A DNA stretch of 64,000 nucleotides, from assembly GCF_036127095.1 (NCBI RefSeq), contig NZ_CP108006.1:8237501-8301500 (forward strand). Direction: 5' to 3'. Under the pieces are notes generated by a model. The model was not told the DNA's origin, ran no database searches, and saw nothing but the letters and a program-made list of their open reading frames with translations. Of the stretch, positions 1-9,390 are shown one piece after another. Both the position numbers and the translations under genes were made by a program. The stretch comes from Streptomyces sp. NBC_00335 (GTDB lineage: Bacteria > Actinomycetota > Actinomycetes > Streptomycetales > Streptomycetaceae). How positions within the stretch are numbered: position 1 is the first letter of the stretch; every line of letters begins with the position of its first letter.

Positions 1-769
1 AGGGGCAGAAGTCCTGCACGTACTGGTTCTTGACCCCCGGTTCGCGGACGAACGCGGTCTCGGTCGGGGTCACCAGCTCGTCGTAGCGCGAGGTGATGAT
101 GGTGTAGGCGATCCCGGGCTGGGCCACCGGACCGTTGTTCAGCGCCAGGATCGCGGGACCGCCGGGCACCTCGTCGGCGAGGACCGGGATGCCGATGGTG
201 GTCACGATCTTCTCCATGGTCGCCCGACCGATCAGCTTGTCGCCCAGGTCCAGCAGCCCGGCGGCGTTCGTGCCGTGGGTCGGGGGAGCGATGGCCACGA
301 CCGCCTTGATGTGGGGCTGGATGCCCTGCATCTTGGCGAGGTAGAGGGCCTGGAGCCCGCCCTCGGAGTGGCCGACGACCGAGACCTTGTCCGCGCCGGT
401 CGCGCCGCGCACCTTCTCCACGTACTCCTTGATCTCCAGGTTGGACACGGCCACCGGCTTGAGGCCTCCGACCAGCGGGAAGCCGTCGTAGGCGCCGTAG
501 GTCAGGGCGAAGGTGCAGTAGCCGCGGGCGGCGAGGTCGAGCTGGAGGAAGTTGAGGTCCTCGTACCAGGTGGCGAAGGTGCCGTGGAGCAGGACCACGG
601 GCTCGGGGTGCGCGGCGCTCGGCCGGCAGGAGAAGTCGTTGACCCCGCCTCCCGTGGCGCCCTCGGTGGCGGCGTGCGCCGGGAAGGCGGCGCCGAGCAT
701 GAGGGCCAGCGGGAGAGCGGCTCTGGCGAGCAGGGTGCGGGTGCGCGACGCACGGGTACGGGGGGCCAT
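1..769 (-). CDS. Secreted lipase/esterase, alpha/beta hydrolase (3' end outside window)
   Basis: The protein begins with an Arg-rich signal peptide ending near AFPAHA. It then shows LLHGT, a typical oxyanion-hole segment, at about residue 60 and the nucleophile elbow GHSEGG at about residue 115, the hallmark of class-2 bacterial triacylglycerol lipases. The segment SRYDELVTP near the cut end could carry the acidic triad residue. The final His would lie beyond the window. ATG at 769 is chosen because GGAGAT lies 5-10 nt upstream. It is divergent from the PucR-type regulator that starts at 897, which may control it. Substrate is unknown. Confidence 0.85.
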   Translation of the reverse strand, partial: MAPRTRASRTRTLLARAALPLALMLGAAFPAHAATEGATGGGVNDFSCRPSAAHPEPVVLLHGTFATWYEDLNFLQLDLAARGYCTFALTYGAYDGFPLVGGLKPVAVSNLEIKEYVEKVRGATGADKVSVVGHSEGGLQALYLAKMQGIQPHIKAVVAIAPPTHGTNAAGLLDLGDKLIGRATMEKIVTTIGIPVLADEVPGGPAILALNNGPVAQPGIAYTIITSRYDELVTPTETAFVREPGVKNQYVQDFCP

Positions 770-807
770 ACGACATCTCCTGACGGGGGGCGTGCACTGG
801 TCGGACT

Positions 808-865
808 GCACAGAATGCTCCGGCGCACGGCCGGTGTCCCCTGGCGGTACGCGCAGAATGCTTCC
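808..865. promoter_or_regulatory. Pair of direct repeats between lipase and PucR-type gene
   Basis: GCACAGAATGCTCC (808-821) and GCGCAGAATGCTTCC (851-865) repeat with a 43-bp offset, about four helical turns, inside the 127-bp divergent intergenic region. Same-face spacing fits a dimeric activator or repressor, plausibly the PucR-type protein next door. That role is inference. Confidence 0.4.
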
Positions 866-896
866 TCCCGCGTTTGTGCACGGTGACAATGCGGGG

Positions 897-2174
897 ATGG
901 ACGACGCGGGCGGGACGGCGGGCGCGGCATCGGACGCGGCATCGGGCATGGCACCGGACGGGGTGCCGGACCGGGCGCCGGACCGGGCGGCTGGTGGGGA
1001 GTCCGGAGCCGCTCCGGGGCTCGCCGCCGCGCTGCTGCCCCGGATACCGGAGATGGCGGCCGAGACCGTCGCCCGGCTGACCGCCGACATCCCCGCCTAC
1101 CGGCTGCTGCCCGACAGCGTCCTGGGCGGAGACCTCGTCGCGAACACCGAAGCCGTGCTGAAGCTGTTCTTCACCACCGTCGCCGAAGGGCGGGCGCCCA
1201 CCGAGGCCGAGCTGGCCGCCCCCGTCGCCTGGGGCGCCGAACGGGCCCGGGACGGGGTCCCCCTGGAGGCGGTGCTACGGGTCTACCCGCTCGGCGCCCG
1301 CCGGGCCTGGGAGCTCGCCGTGGCCGGCCCCGACCCCGTCGCCGACCCGTACGCCCTGGTCACGGGCCTACTGGCGTTCCTCGGCGAGGTCATGCCCAAG
1401 GTCGCCGAGGCCTACCTGCGCGAACAGGCCGACCTCGACTGGGAGCAGCGCGAACACGGCCGCAACCTCGCCGGAGTCCTGCTCGCCGGCCGCCCGGCAC
1501 GCCGCGCGGCCGAACGGTACGGACGCACCCTCGCCGAACGCTACGAGGTCGTGGTCCTGCGGCTCCCCGAGGCACCCGACGGTGCGACGCACCGCATCCT
1601 GCGCGCCCTGCGCTCCGAACTGGACGGCAACCCCGAGGTGCTGGCCACCTTCAAGGGCGAAGGCGGCGTCCTCCTGGTCCCCTTCGGCCCGGACGGGACG
1701 GACGGCGCGACCCGGCGGCTGCTCGCCCGCCTCGACACCGCCGCCGAACTGCGGTGCACGGCCGCGGCCGCCGTCGCCGAGGACCACGCGGCGATCCCGC
1801 GGGCCCAGGCGGAGGCCTCCGAAGTGCTTACCCTGGCCGAGGACTTGGGACGACCGCCGGGCCTCTACCGACTGGCCGACCTTGCCGTCGAGTACCAGCT
1901 CGTGCAGCCCGGCCCCGCCCGCGACGCCCTGGCCCGGGTCCTGGCGCCGCTCGACGACCAGCCCCATCTGATCGCCACACTGCGGGAGTTCATCGCGGCC
2001 GGCTACCGGCGCGCCGAGGCCGCCGAAGCCCTCACCGTCCACCGCAACACCCTGACCTACCGCCTGGGCCGCATCCGGCTGCTGACCGGCCACGACGCCA
2101 CCGACCCCACCGGCGCCCGCCACCTCGCGGCCGCCCTCACGGCGTACGGCGCGGCCCGCCGCAGCGGCCCCTAG
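897..2174 (+). CDS. PucR-family transcriptional regulator
   Basis: A 425-aa protein. The C-terminal ~60 residues contain the PucR helix-turn-helix (AAEALTVHRNTLTYRLGRI). This is preceded by a CdaR/GGDEF-like middle domain (about 190-320) and an N-terminal helical sensor-type region (about 40-170). An open frame extends to 552, but ATG 897 is preferred because upstream sequence overlaps the divergent lipase promoter and gene; ATG at 948 is also possible. The N-terminal ~35 residues are low-complexity Gly/Ala/Asp. Family members regulate purine or amino-acid catabolism and often bind their own divergent region. The effector is unknown. Confidence 0.85.
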   Translation: MDDAGGTAGAASDAASGMAPDGVPDRAPDRAAGGESGAAPGLAAALLPRIPEMAAETVARLTADIPAYRLLPDSVLGGDLVANTEAVLKLFFTTVAEGRAPTEAELAAPVAWGAERARDGVPLEAVLRVYPLGARRAWELAVAGPDPVADPYALVTGLLAFLGEVMPKVAEAYLREQADLDWEQREHGRNLAGVLLAGRPARRAAERYGRTLAERYEVVVLRLPEAPDGATHRILRALRSELDGNPEVLATFKGEGGVLLVPFGPDGTDGATRRLLARLDTAAELRCTAAAAVAEDHAAIPRAQAEASEVLTLAEDLGRPPGLYRLADLAVEYQLVQPGPARDALARVLAPLDDQPHLIATLREFIAAGYRRAEAAEALTVHRNTLTYRLGRIRLLTGHDATDPTGARHLAAALTAYGAARRSGP

Positions 2175-2195
2175 TCGGACGTCCCAGTCCTTCAC

Positions 2196-2215
2196 CCGGT
2201 CCTTCAGAGGACCGG
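2196..2215. terminator. Short hairpin between convergent genes
   Basis: CCGGTCCT-TCAG-AGGACCGG is a perfect 8-bp stem with a 4-nt loop, 21 bp after the PucR-type stop codon and overlapping the stop codon of the convergent glycosyltransferase. It can serve both directions. No U-tract follows. Confidence 0.55.
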
Positions 2216-3112
2216 CGGCCGCCCGGCGGCCGTCAGCCGCGCCACGGTGCGCCAGCGCATGGGCCGCCGCAGCTGGTCGTGCCGGGCCGCCCACCCTTCG
2301 CGCAGCCCCTGGAACGAGTCCCGCAGTCCGCCGCCCCGCAGTCCGCGCAGGGCGGTGACGGCCGTCCAGATGCCGAGGTACGCCGGGATGAGGGGCGCGG
2401 GGAGGTTGCGGTAGGCGAGCCAGACGCGGTTGCGGGCGGCCAGCCGGTGGAAGAGCGCGTGCCGGGTGGGGCTGGTGACCGGGTGGTGCATCCGGACCTC
2501 CGCCGCGTACCAGCCGGTGCCGCCCTGCTCCCAGAGCCGGTACGCGAGGTCGATGCCCTCGTGGTACAGGAAGAAGTCGGGCCAGCCCCCGACCGCGTCG
2601 AAGGCGTCCCGGCGGACCATGACCACGCCCTCGGTCATGGTGGCGATGGTGCCGGGCCGCCCCGGATCGCCGGCGCGCAGCCGGGGCACCCAACGGCGCG
2701 GCGTCGTGGTGTCGTCGGGCCCGGTCAGCCGCGGCTGGACGTACGCGGCCTCCGGGCGCCGGCGGGCTTCGGCCACCAGCCGGGACAGGACGTCGGGCCG
2801 GGGGAAGGAGGCGTCGTTGTCGAGGAAGAAGAGGAACTCGCTGCCCGTGTCCCGCAGGGCGAGCGCGCCGCGGTTGCGGCCCTCGGGGATGCCGAGGTTC
2901 TCCGGGAGGGCGACGACGGCGGCACCGTCCACCGCGAGCCCGGGGACGCACCCGTTGCCGACGACGACGATGCGCAGGTCGACGTCCTGCTGCGCGAGGA
3001 GCGTCCGGACGGCCGCGGCCTCCTCGTCGGGACGGTCGTTCATCGTCAGCAGGACGACGTCGATCCCGGTCGCGGCGGGGGAGGGGACGCTGGGAGAGGA
3101 GGAGGCGGGCAC
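2204..3112 (-). CDS. Family 2 glycosyltransferase (GT-A fold)
   Basis: A 302-aa protein. It opens with a nucleotide-binding beta strand (IDVVLLTMNDRP) and has the GT2 NLGIPEGRNRG segment and the metal-binding DND in FFLDNDASFPRPD at about residue 90. A later GWPDFFLYHEGIDLAYR segment carries the ED-type acceptor motif typical of rhamnosyl or galactofuranosyl-type GT2 enzymes. GTG 3112 gives the normal N-terminus; the frame is open further upstream, but that would run into the L,D-transpeptidase gene 58 bp away. No strong ribosome site is visible. Likely a cytoplasmic cell-envelope glycan enzyme, same strand as the transpeptidase. Confidence 0.82.
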   Translation of the reverse strand: MPASSSPSVPSPAATGIDVVLLTMNDRPDEEAAAVRTLLAQQDVDLRIVVVGNGCVPGLAVDGAAVVALPENLGIPEGRNRGALALRDTGSEFLFFLDNDASFPRPDVLSRLVAEARRRPEAAYVQPRLTGPDDTTTPRRWVPRLRAGDPGRPGTIATMTEGVVMVRRDAFDAVGGWPDFFLYHEGIDLAYRLWEQGGTGWYAAEVRMHHPVTSPTRHALFHRLAARNRVWLAYRNLPAPLIPAYLGIWTAVTALRGLRGGGLRDSFQGLREGWAARHDQLRRPMRWRTVARLTAAGRPPVL

Positions 3113-3170
3113 GGACCGGATGTTATCGGAGCCGCCGCGCCCGCCCCCTCGGGGAAGTCGCCGGGACGGC

Positions 3171-4655
3171 TCAGGTGAGGGGCAGGAGCCGGGACGGTCC
3201 GTGCGCCGACGCGGGCGCGGGCGCGGAGGCGGGCGACGCGAGCGGTGCGTCGGTGGCGCCGCCCAGCGCGCTGCCGGCCAGCCAGGCGTCCCAGCCGAGG
3301 TTCCAGTCCCCGAACCCGTTGGCGAACGGGGCCATCGGCTCACCGCCGCTGTTCACCACCGACACCACGTCGCCCTCGCGCACCGTGTCGAAGAACCAGG
3401 CCGCGTCGGCCGTGCTCATGCCCGTGCAGCCGTGACTGACGTTCTCCTCGCCCTGCGCGTCGACCGACCAGGGCGCGGCGTGCACGTACTCCCCGCTCCA
3501 CGTCACCCGGGTCGCGTAGAAGACGGGCAGGTCGTAGAACTCGCTCGTGCCGCGCTTGATGCCCACGCTGTCCCCGCGCATCCGTACCTTGCGCTCCTTG
3601 CCGAGCACGACCTTGATGCCGGTGCGGGTCAAGAAGCCCGCCTTGCCGGTGGTCACCGGGATGGTCCGGAGGGTCCTGCCGTTGCGCCGTACGGTCATCT
3701 CGTGCGCGGCGGCGTCGGTGAGCGCCTCGATCCGGTCCCCGATGGTGAACCGCAGGGATTCCGAGGGGCCGCCGTACTGCCGTTCCCCCACCGCGACCCC
3801 GTCGAGCCCGCTGACCACGTGCACCACGGCGTGGGCGGGCCAGTAGGTACGGGGCCGGTAGTGCAGGGTCGACTCGTCGACCCAGTGCCAGGCCCCCTCG
3901 ACCGCCGGTTCCGAGGTGACCTGCAAGGCTCGCTCCAGGCGGGCGCGCGCGGCCGGGTCGGTGGCGGGGACGGGGTGGCTCAGGGAGGCCGTCACGATCT
4001 GCCCCGCCCCGTACGTGCCGGGCCGGGGCCCGAACTCGGCCGTGAGCCGGTCCTCCTGCGCCGCGGGCGCGGTCCGGAACGCCATGGTCACGCCGACCGG
4101 GGTGCCGGCCACGTCCTGGGCGCCGACCCGAACGGTGTAGGTCTCACCGGCCCGCAACGGCTCGGTGTTGGCCCAGTGGTGCCCGCGGGCGCCCAGTGCG
4201 CCGGCCACGTGCCGGCCGTGCCCGTCGTGGACGGTGACATTGGTGAGGAGGCCGGGTCCGGCGAGGGTGATCTCCAGGGGGCCGGCCGCGTCGGTGGGCA
4301 GGAGGACCGTGTGCGCCGCCGCCCGGGACGCGCCGCGGGACGAGGGGTCGCGCACCACGGAACCGGCTCCGCTGGAGGTGGCCCGGACCACCTGCTGCTC
4401 CAGTCCGCTGCACAGTCCGGCCCGGAAGGAGTCCATCGCGCACCGCCGGCCCCCGTCGTCCAGCACCCGGCCGACCAGCAGCTCGACGGAGCCGGCGTGC
4501 TGGCCGCCGGGCGGCCGCCCGTCACCGGACCGTGACGCCGACTGCGGCGCGGCGGCGACGACGAAGACCACCCCGGCCACCGCCCCGGCCACGCTCCACG
4601 TCCTGCTCCGTCGCCGGAGTCCTCCACGGTGTGTCGATGACAGCATGCGCGTCAC
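3171..4655 (-). CDS. L,D-transpeptidase (YkuD catalytic domain with Ig-like domains)
   Basis: A 494-aa exported protein that should form 3-3 peptidoglycan cross-links. An Arg-rich start and a hydrophobic segment (AGAVAGVVFVVAAA) make a signal peptide or anchor. A middle region of Ig-like beta domains (about 130-330) precedes the YkuD domain. The catalytic motif is SHGCTGMS near residue 430, with the cysteine nucleophile and upstream His in EYVHAAPWS. GTG 4655 is chosen because GGGAGG sits 6 nt upstream; ATG 4646 is an alternative. The layout matches LdtMt2-like actinobacterial enzymes. Confidence 0.92.
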   Translation of the reverse strand: MTRMLSSTHRGGLRRRSRTWSVAGAVAGVVFVVAAAPQSASRSGDGRPPGGQHAGSVELLVGRVLDDGGRRCAMDSFRAGLCSGLEQQVVRATSSGAGSVVRDPSSRGASRAAAHTVLLPTDAAGPLEITLAGPGLLTNVTVHDGHGRHVAGALGARGHHWANTEPLRAGETYTVRVGAQDVAGTPVGVTMAFRTAPAAQEDRLTAEFGPRPGTYGAGQIVTASLSHPVPATDPAARARLERALQVTSEPAVEGAWHWVDESTLHYRPRTYWPAHAVVHVVSGLDGVAVGERQYGGPSESLRFTIGDRIEALTDAAAHEMTVRRNGRTLRTIPVTTGKAGFLTRTGIKVVLGKERKVRMRGDSVGIKRGTSEFYDLPVFYATRVTWSGEYVHAAPWSVDAQGEENVSHGCTGMSTADAAWFFDTVREGDVVSVVNSGGEPMAPFANGFGDWNLGWDAWLAGSALGGATDAPLASPASAPAPASAHGPSRLLPLT

Positions 4656-4797
4656 GCAGCCCTCCCAGATCGCCTTCGGCCGGATGGCAGCATCAAAACG
4701 ATTTCCGGGCAGCCTGATGATCATGAACTCGGCCCGTGGGGCCGAATGGGCACCGAAGAGGGCTCGTACGGAGTAGAGGAGGGGCGCTCTGGGTGCC

Positions 4798-5307
4798 TCA
4801 GGTCGTGACGTCGGCGAAGGCCGTGACATTGGCGACGAACGCGGCGAGGTTCGCGACCGTCCGCTGGATCTTCTCCTCCAGCGTCAGCGACTCGTGGAGC
4901 CGTGCGCCCGGGCCCGCGTCCTTCTTGCCCCGTACGTAGAGCGAGCAGGCGAGGTCGCCGCAGATGTAGGCACCCACGGAGTTCCCCTGCTGCCCGGCCT
5001 TGCCCGCCTTCGGCGCGACCATCAGCGAGACGCCCCCGGTGTGGGTGGTCAGGCACAGCGAGCACATGCTGCGCCGCGCCTGGGAGGGGGCGGCGGCGGA
5101 CGTGCGCAGCGCGAGCGCGACCGGGCGGCCGTCCAGCTCGGTGGCGAGGTAGGCGCGCTCGGGGGCCTTGGGGTCCCACCAGCCGAGGAAGTCCAGGTCG
5201 TCCCAGGGCCGTTCGGCCAGATCACGGGGTACGGACAGGCGCTTGGCTTCGCCCTTGGTGCAGTTCACGAAGGCACTGCGGATCTCTTGCTCGGTCAACG
5301 GCTTCAT
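4798..5307 (-). CDS. FBP-domain zinc protein (EF-G-binding/FusB-like family)
   Basis: A 169-aa cytoplasmic protein. An N-terminal helical part (LTEQEIRSAFVNCTKGEAK) is followed by a treble-clef zinc site: CSLC at about residue 80 and CGDLAC about 35 residues later, then YVRGKK. This is the FBP C-terminal signature of proteins related to FusB/FusC, which bind elongation factor G. Actinobacterial copies have no proven function. It is divergent from the TetR gene and its start lies 13 bp from a long palindrome, so it is the probable repression target. No Shine-Dalgarno is visible; a TTGCCT-17-TAGCCT promoter would start transcription at the ATG. Confidence 0.85.
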   Translation of the reverse strand: MKPLTEQEIRSAFVNCTKGEAKRLSVPRDLAERPWDDLDFLGWWDPKAPERAYLATELDGRPVALALRTSAAAPSQARRSMCSLCLTTHTGGVSLMVAPKAGKAGQQGNSVGAYICGDLACSLYVRGKKDAGPGARLHESLTLEEKIQRTVANLAAFVANVTAFADVTT

Positions 5308-5314
5308 GAGTGGC

Positions 5315-5343
5315 AGGCTAATTTCCCTAAAGCCTTTAGGCAA
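5315..5343 (-). promoter_or_regulatory. Predicted promoter of the FBP gene (leaderless)
   Basis: On the minus strand TTGCCT (5343-5338) and TAGCCT (5320-5315) are separated by 17 bp. The -10 element ends 7 nt before the ATG at 5307, predicting a leaderless mRNA, consistent with the missing ribosome site. The palindromic operator covers the -35 and the spacer. Confidence 0.5.
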
Positions 5344-5345
5344 AT
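5321..5345. promoter_or_regulatory. 25-bp palindromic operator for the TetR regulator
   Basis: CCTAAAG-C-CTTTAGG (5326-5340) is perfectly symmetric, and the symmetry continues into ATTT/AAAT on the outside with a single mismatched pair. It lies between two divergent genes, one encoding a TetR-family protein, and overlaps the predicted -35 of the FBP gene. It is just upstream of a CATAAT -10-like box (5347-5352) for the TetR gene. This is the classic placement for a TetR autorepressor site. Confidence 0.75.
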
Positions 5346-5378
5346 GCATAATGGCTGTCGCCAGCTAGGAGGCACATG

Positions 5379-5948
5379 ATGGTTCGAGTGGGACTCACCG
5401 CGGAGCGGCTGACCCGGGCGGGTGCGGAGCTCGCCGACGAGGTCGGCTTCGAGCAGGTGACTGTCTCGGCACTCGCCCGGCGGTTCGACGTCAAGGTCGC
5501 GAGCCTCTACTCGCACCTGAAGAACTCGCAGGACCTCAAGACCCGGATCGCCCTGTTCGCGCTGGAGGAACTGGCCGACCGGGTCGCGGCCGCCCTCGCC
5601 GGGCGGGCCGGCAAGGACGCCCTCGCCGCTTTCGCGGACGCCTACCGGGACTACGCCCGCCAGCACCCCGGCCGCTACGACGCCGCCCGGCTCCGGCTCG
5701 ACCCCGAGACGGCGGCCGCCAGTGCGGGCGTCCGGCACGCCCAGATGACGCGGGCGATCCTGCGCGGCTACGACCTGACGGAGCCGGACCAGACGCACGC
5801 GGTCCGGATGCTCGGCAGCGTCTTCCACGGCTACGTCAGCCTGGAGCTGGGCGGCGGCTTCAGCCACACCGCGGTGGACCCGCAGGAGTCCTGGGACTGG
5901 ATCGTGGACTCGCTCGACGCGATGCTGCGCGGGCCCGTGACCCCGTGA
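5379..5948 (+). CDS. TetR-family regulator with WHG-type C-terminal domain
   Basis: About 189 residues. The N-terminal helix-turn-helix (VSALARRFDVKVASLYSHLKN) is of TetR type, and the C-terminal half has the HGYVSLELGGGF segment seen in the TetR_C_33/WHG group. AGGAGG at 5367-5372 favours the second of two adjacent ATGs (5379, 6-nt spacing) over 5376. The palindrome at 5321-5345 should be its operator, giving control of itself and of the divergent FBP-domain gene. Its ligand is unknown. Confidence 0.88.
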   Translation: MVRVGLTAERLTRAGAELADEVGFEQVTVSALARRFDVKVASLYSHLKNSQDLKTRIALFALEELADRVAAALAGRAGKDALAAFADAYRDYARQHPGRYDAARLRLDPETAAASAGVRHAQMTRAILRGYDLTEPDQTHAVRMLGSVFHGYVSLELGGGFSHTAVDPQESWDWIVDSLDAMLRGPVTP

Positions 5949-5999
5949 CCCCGTGATCCCGCACCCCCGCACCCCCGCATCCCTGTAATTCCGTAACCC
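5936..5999. repeat. Degenerate short tandem repeats at the 3' end of the TetR gene
   Basis: Successive 7-9 bp units (CCCGTGA, CCCGTGA, then CCCGCAC, CCCGCAC, CCCGCAT and decaying forms) run from the last TetR codons through the gap to the SGNH hydrolase gene. Looks like replication slippage; no function seen. Confidence 0.5.
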
Positions 6000-6021
6000 C
6001 GATCATCACGAGGCTGAGGCG

Positions 6022-7197
6022 ATGACAACCGACCACGACTGGATCACCACGCCCGTCACCGAGGGCCTCCTGCGCGGCGCCCTCGACGTGGAACGCACCG
6101 CGTACGGCCTGCTGCCCCACCGGCTGCCCGCCCGGCTGCGCCCGCAGATCCCCGACGAGCAACTGGCCACGGCCGAGGTCCGCCCGTCCGGCGTGCGCCT
6201 GGTCTTCCGTACCCGGGCCACCGTGATCGAACTGGACGCCCTGCCCACCAAGAGGGCCTACCGCGGCTTCCCGGCCTCGCCGGACGGCGCGTACGACCTC
6301 GTGATCGACGGCGTGCTCACGGCCCGGGCCGCGGTCCCCGGGGGCAGGGTCCGCACCCTCGACCTGGCCACCCAGGCCGTGGAACTCGAAGAAGGTCCCC
6401 CCGGTACCGCCCGCTTCGCGGATCTGCCCGCACGGGACAAGGACGTGGAGATCTGGCTCCCGCACACCGAGATCACCGAGCTGATCGCCCTGCGCACCGA
6501 CGCCCCCGTCACGCCGGCGCCGGAGAGCGGGCGCAGGGTGTGGCTGCACCACGGCAGCTCCATCAGCCACGGCTCGAACGCGGAGCGTCCGACCGGCACC
6601 TGGCCGGCCCTGGCCGCGGCGCAGGGGGCGGTGGACCTGGTCAACATGGGATTCTCCGGCAGCGCCCTGCTGGACCCCTTCACCGCCCGCGCGATGCGCG
6701 ACACCCCCGCCGACCTGATCAGCGTCAAGATCGGCATCAACATCGTCAACCTGGACGTGATGCGGCTGCGCGCCTTCGCCCCCGCGGTCCACGGCTTCCT
6801 CGACACCCTCCGCGAGGGCCATCCGACCACGCCGCTCCTGGTCGTATCGCCCCTCCTGTGCCCGATCCAGGAGGACACCCCCGGCCCCCTCACCACCGAC
6901 TTCAGCACCGGAACCCTGAGGTTCAAGGCCCTGGGCGACCCCGCCGAACGGGCCGCCGGACGCTTGACCCTCAACGTCATCCGCGAAGCGCTGGCCGGGA
7001 TCGTCGCGCAGCGGGCGGCCGGTGACCCGCACCTGCACTACCTCGACGGCCGCGACCTCTACGGCGCCAAGGACCACGCGGAGCTGCCGTTGCCGGACGA
7101 CCTGCACCCCGACCCTGCGGGCCACGTGCGCATCGCCGGGAACTTCGCCCGCCACGCCTTCGCCGCCGGGGGCCCCTTCGCGGCCGCCACGGTCTGA
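6022..7197 (+). CDS. SGNH/GDSL-family hydrolase with N-terminal beta domain
   Basis: A 391-aa protein with no signal peptide. The N-terminal ~180 residues look like a beta-rich accessory domain, as in two-domain acetyl-esterases. The SGNH blocks follow: GSSISHG with the Ser nucleophile (about 178), NMGFSGSA with the oxyanion Gly (about 210), a degenerate block III (IGINI, where GxND is expected) and DDLHPDPAGH carrying the Asp-His pair near residue 363. GAGGCTGAGG lies just before ATG 6022. It follows the TetR gene with a 73-bp gap. Probably an esterase; substrate unknown. The block III Asn survives but Asp is Ile. Confidence 0.82.
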   Translation: MTTDHDWITTPVTEGLLRGALDVERTAYGLLPHRLPARLRPQIPDEQLATAEVRPSGVRLVFRTRATVIELDALPTKRAYRGFPASPDGAYDLVIDGVLTARAAVPGGRVRTLDLATQAVELEEGPPGTARFADLPARDKDVEIWLPHTEITELIALRTDAPVTPAPESGRRVWLHHGSSISHGSNAERPTGTWPALAAAQGAVDLVNMGFSGSALLDPFTARAMRDTPADLISVKIGINIVNLDVMRLRAFAPAVHGFLDTLREGHPTTPLLVVSPLLCPIQEDTPGPLTTDFSTGTLRFKALGDPAERAAGRLTLNVIREALAGIVAQRAAGDPHLHYLDGRDLYGAKDHAELPLPDDLHPDPAGHVRIAGNFARHAFAAGGPFAAATV

Positions 7198-7321
7198 AAG
7201 AGCTGTCTCGCCCGGCGGGGCGGCCCTCTCCGGGCGCCCCGCCGGACTCGCCGCCGAACCGCCCGCGCGCCACAATGACGGCACGCCCGTCCGGTGTCCA
7301 GGAGCTTCACCGGCCCGCCAT

Positions 7322-8806
<1,485 letters not shown>

Positions 8807-8831
8807 TCGCTGCCGGCGGCAGGATGCGGAG

Positions 8832-8876
8832 CGCCGCCCGTGGTCCCCGGAGGGACCGCGGGCGGCGTTCTCTTTT
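8832..8876 (+). terminator. Strong rho-independent terminator of argG
   Basis: A 16-bp stem with one G-U pair (arms 8832-8847 and 8852-8867), a 4-nt loop CGGA, and TTCTCTTTT immediately after. It lies 26 bp past the argG stop. Confidence 0.9.
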
Positions 8877-8925
8877 GACCGGGACGCAGGTCGGGCCGCC
8901 GATCGGAATGCCGTCGGGACGCCGG

Positions 8926-9204
8926 TCAGGAGGCCGTGGTCATCCACGGGGCGACCGCGCCACCGCGGACCCGGCGCACCTCACCCTCGGCGTCCAGGAG
9001 CCGGAGATCGCGGTGGACGGTCATCGCGCTCACGTCCAGTTCGCGGACGAGCCGTTCGAGGGAGACGTACCCCTCACGGCACGCGGCCTCGACGATGTGG
9101 CGCTGCCGGGAAGCGGCGGTCAGCTTGCCCGTCGCCAGACTGATCCGGCGCGCGTGACCCCTCGTGGTCGTCTCCCCGGAGTCGGCGTCCCGTCGGCTGC
9201 TCAT
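8926..9204 (-). CDS. Small DeoR-type HTH protein without sensor domain
   Basis: A 92-aa protein whose C-terminal half is a DeoR-type winged helix: HIVEAACREGYVSLERLVRE and then VSAMTVHRDLRLLDAEGEV followed by RRVRGGA. Normal DeoR regulators carry a ~180-aa sugar-phosphate-binding domain after this; here the protein stops right after the wing. The N-terminus is basic and flexible. ATG 9204 has GGAGAG about 12 nt upstream. It is divergent from the GntR gene. It could be a stand-alone DNA-binding protein or a truncated regulator. Confidence 0.8.
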   Translation of the reverse strand: MSSRRDADSGETTTRGHARRISLATGKLTAASRQRHIVEAACREGYVSLERLVRELDVSAMTVHRDLRLLDAEGEVRRVRGGAVAPWMTTAS

Positions 9205-9230
9205 CCCGTGCGCTTCTCTCCGTCTGCTGA

Positions 9231-9350
9231 TGGACCAGATGTAGACCAAAACTAGACCATCGCGCAGGCGTGGAACTCGGTCAAAGGTCCCGTGATGACG
9301 GGCCTGCGGAACGAATCGGCCCACACGGGACTCATCCTTCTGGTCCATTC
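9231..9350. promoter_or_regulatory. Cluster of AGACCA/TGGTCC half-sites between DeoR-type and GntR genes
   Basis: TGGACCA (9231-9237), GTAGACCA (9241-9248) and CTAGACCA (9252-9259, 11 bp later) are followed at 9341-9347 by the inverse TGGTCCA. HutC/DasR-type GntR proteins recognise TGGTCTAGACCA-like sites built from TGGTCT/AGACCA half-sites, so these could be bound by the adjacent GntR protein. No full dyad is present. Confidence 0.45.
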
Positions 9351-9390
9351 CTGGTACGGAAATGGACGGGCCGAGGTGAATACTGGAGGG

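Noticed and set aside
552-896. Upstream extension of the PucR-type gene to ATG 552
   Set aside because: It would overlap the divergent lipase coding region and promoter; the added sequence shows no domain.
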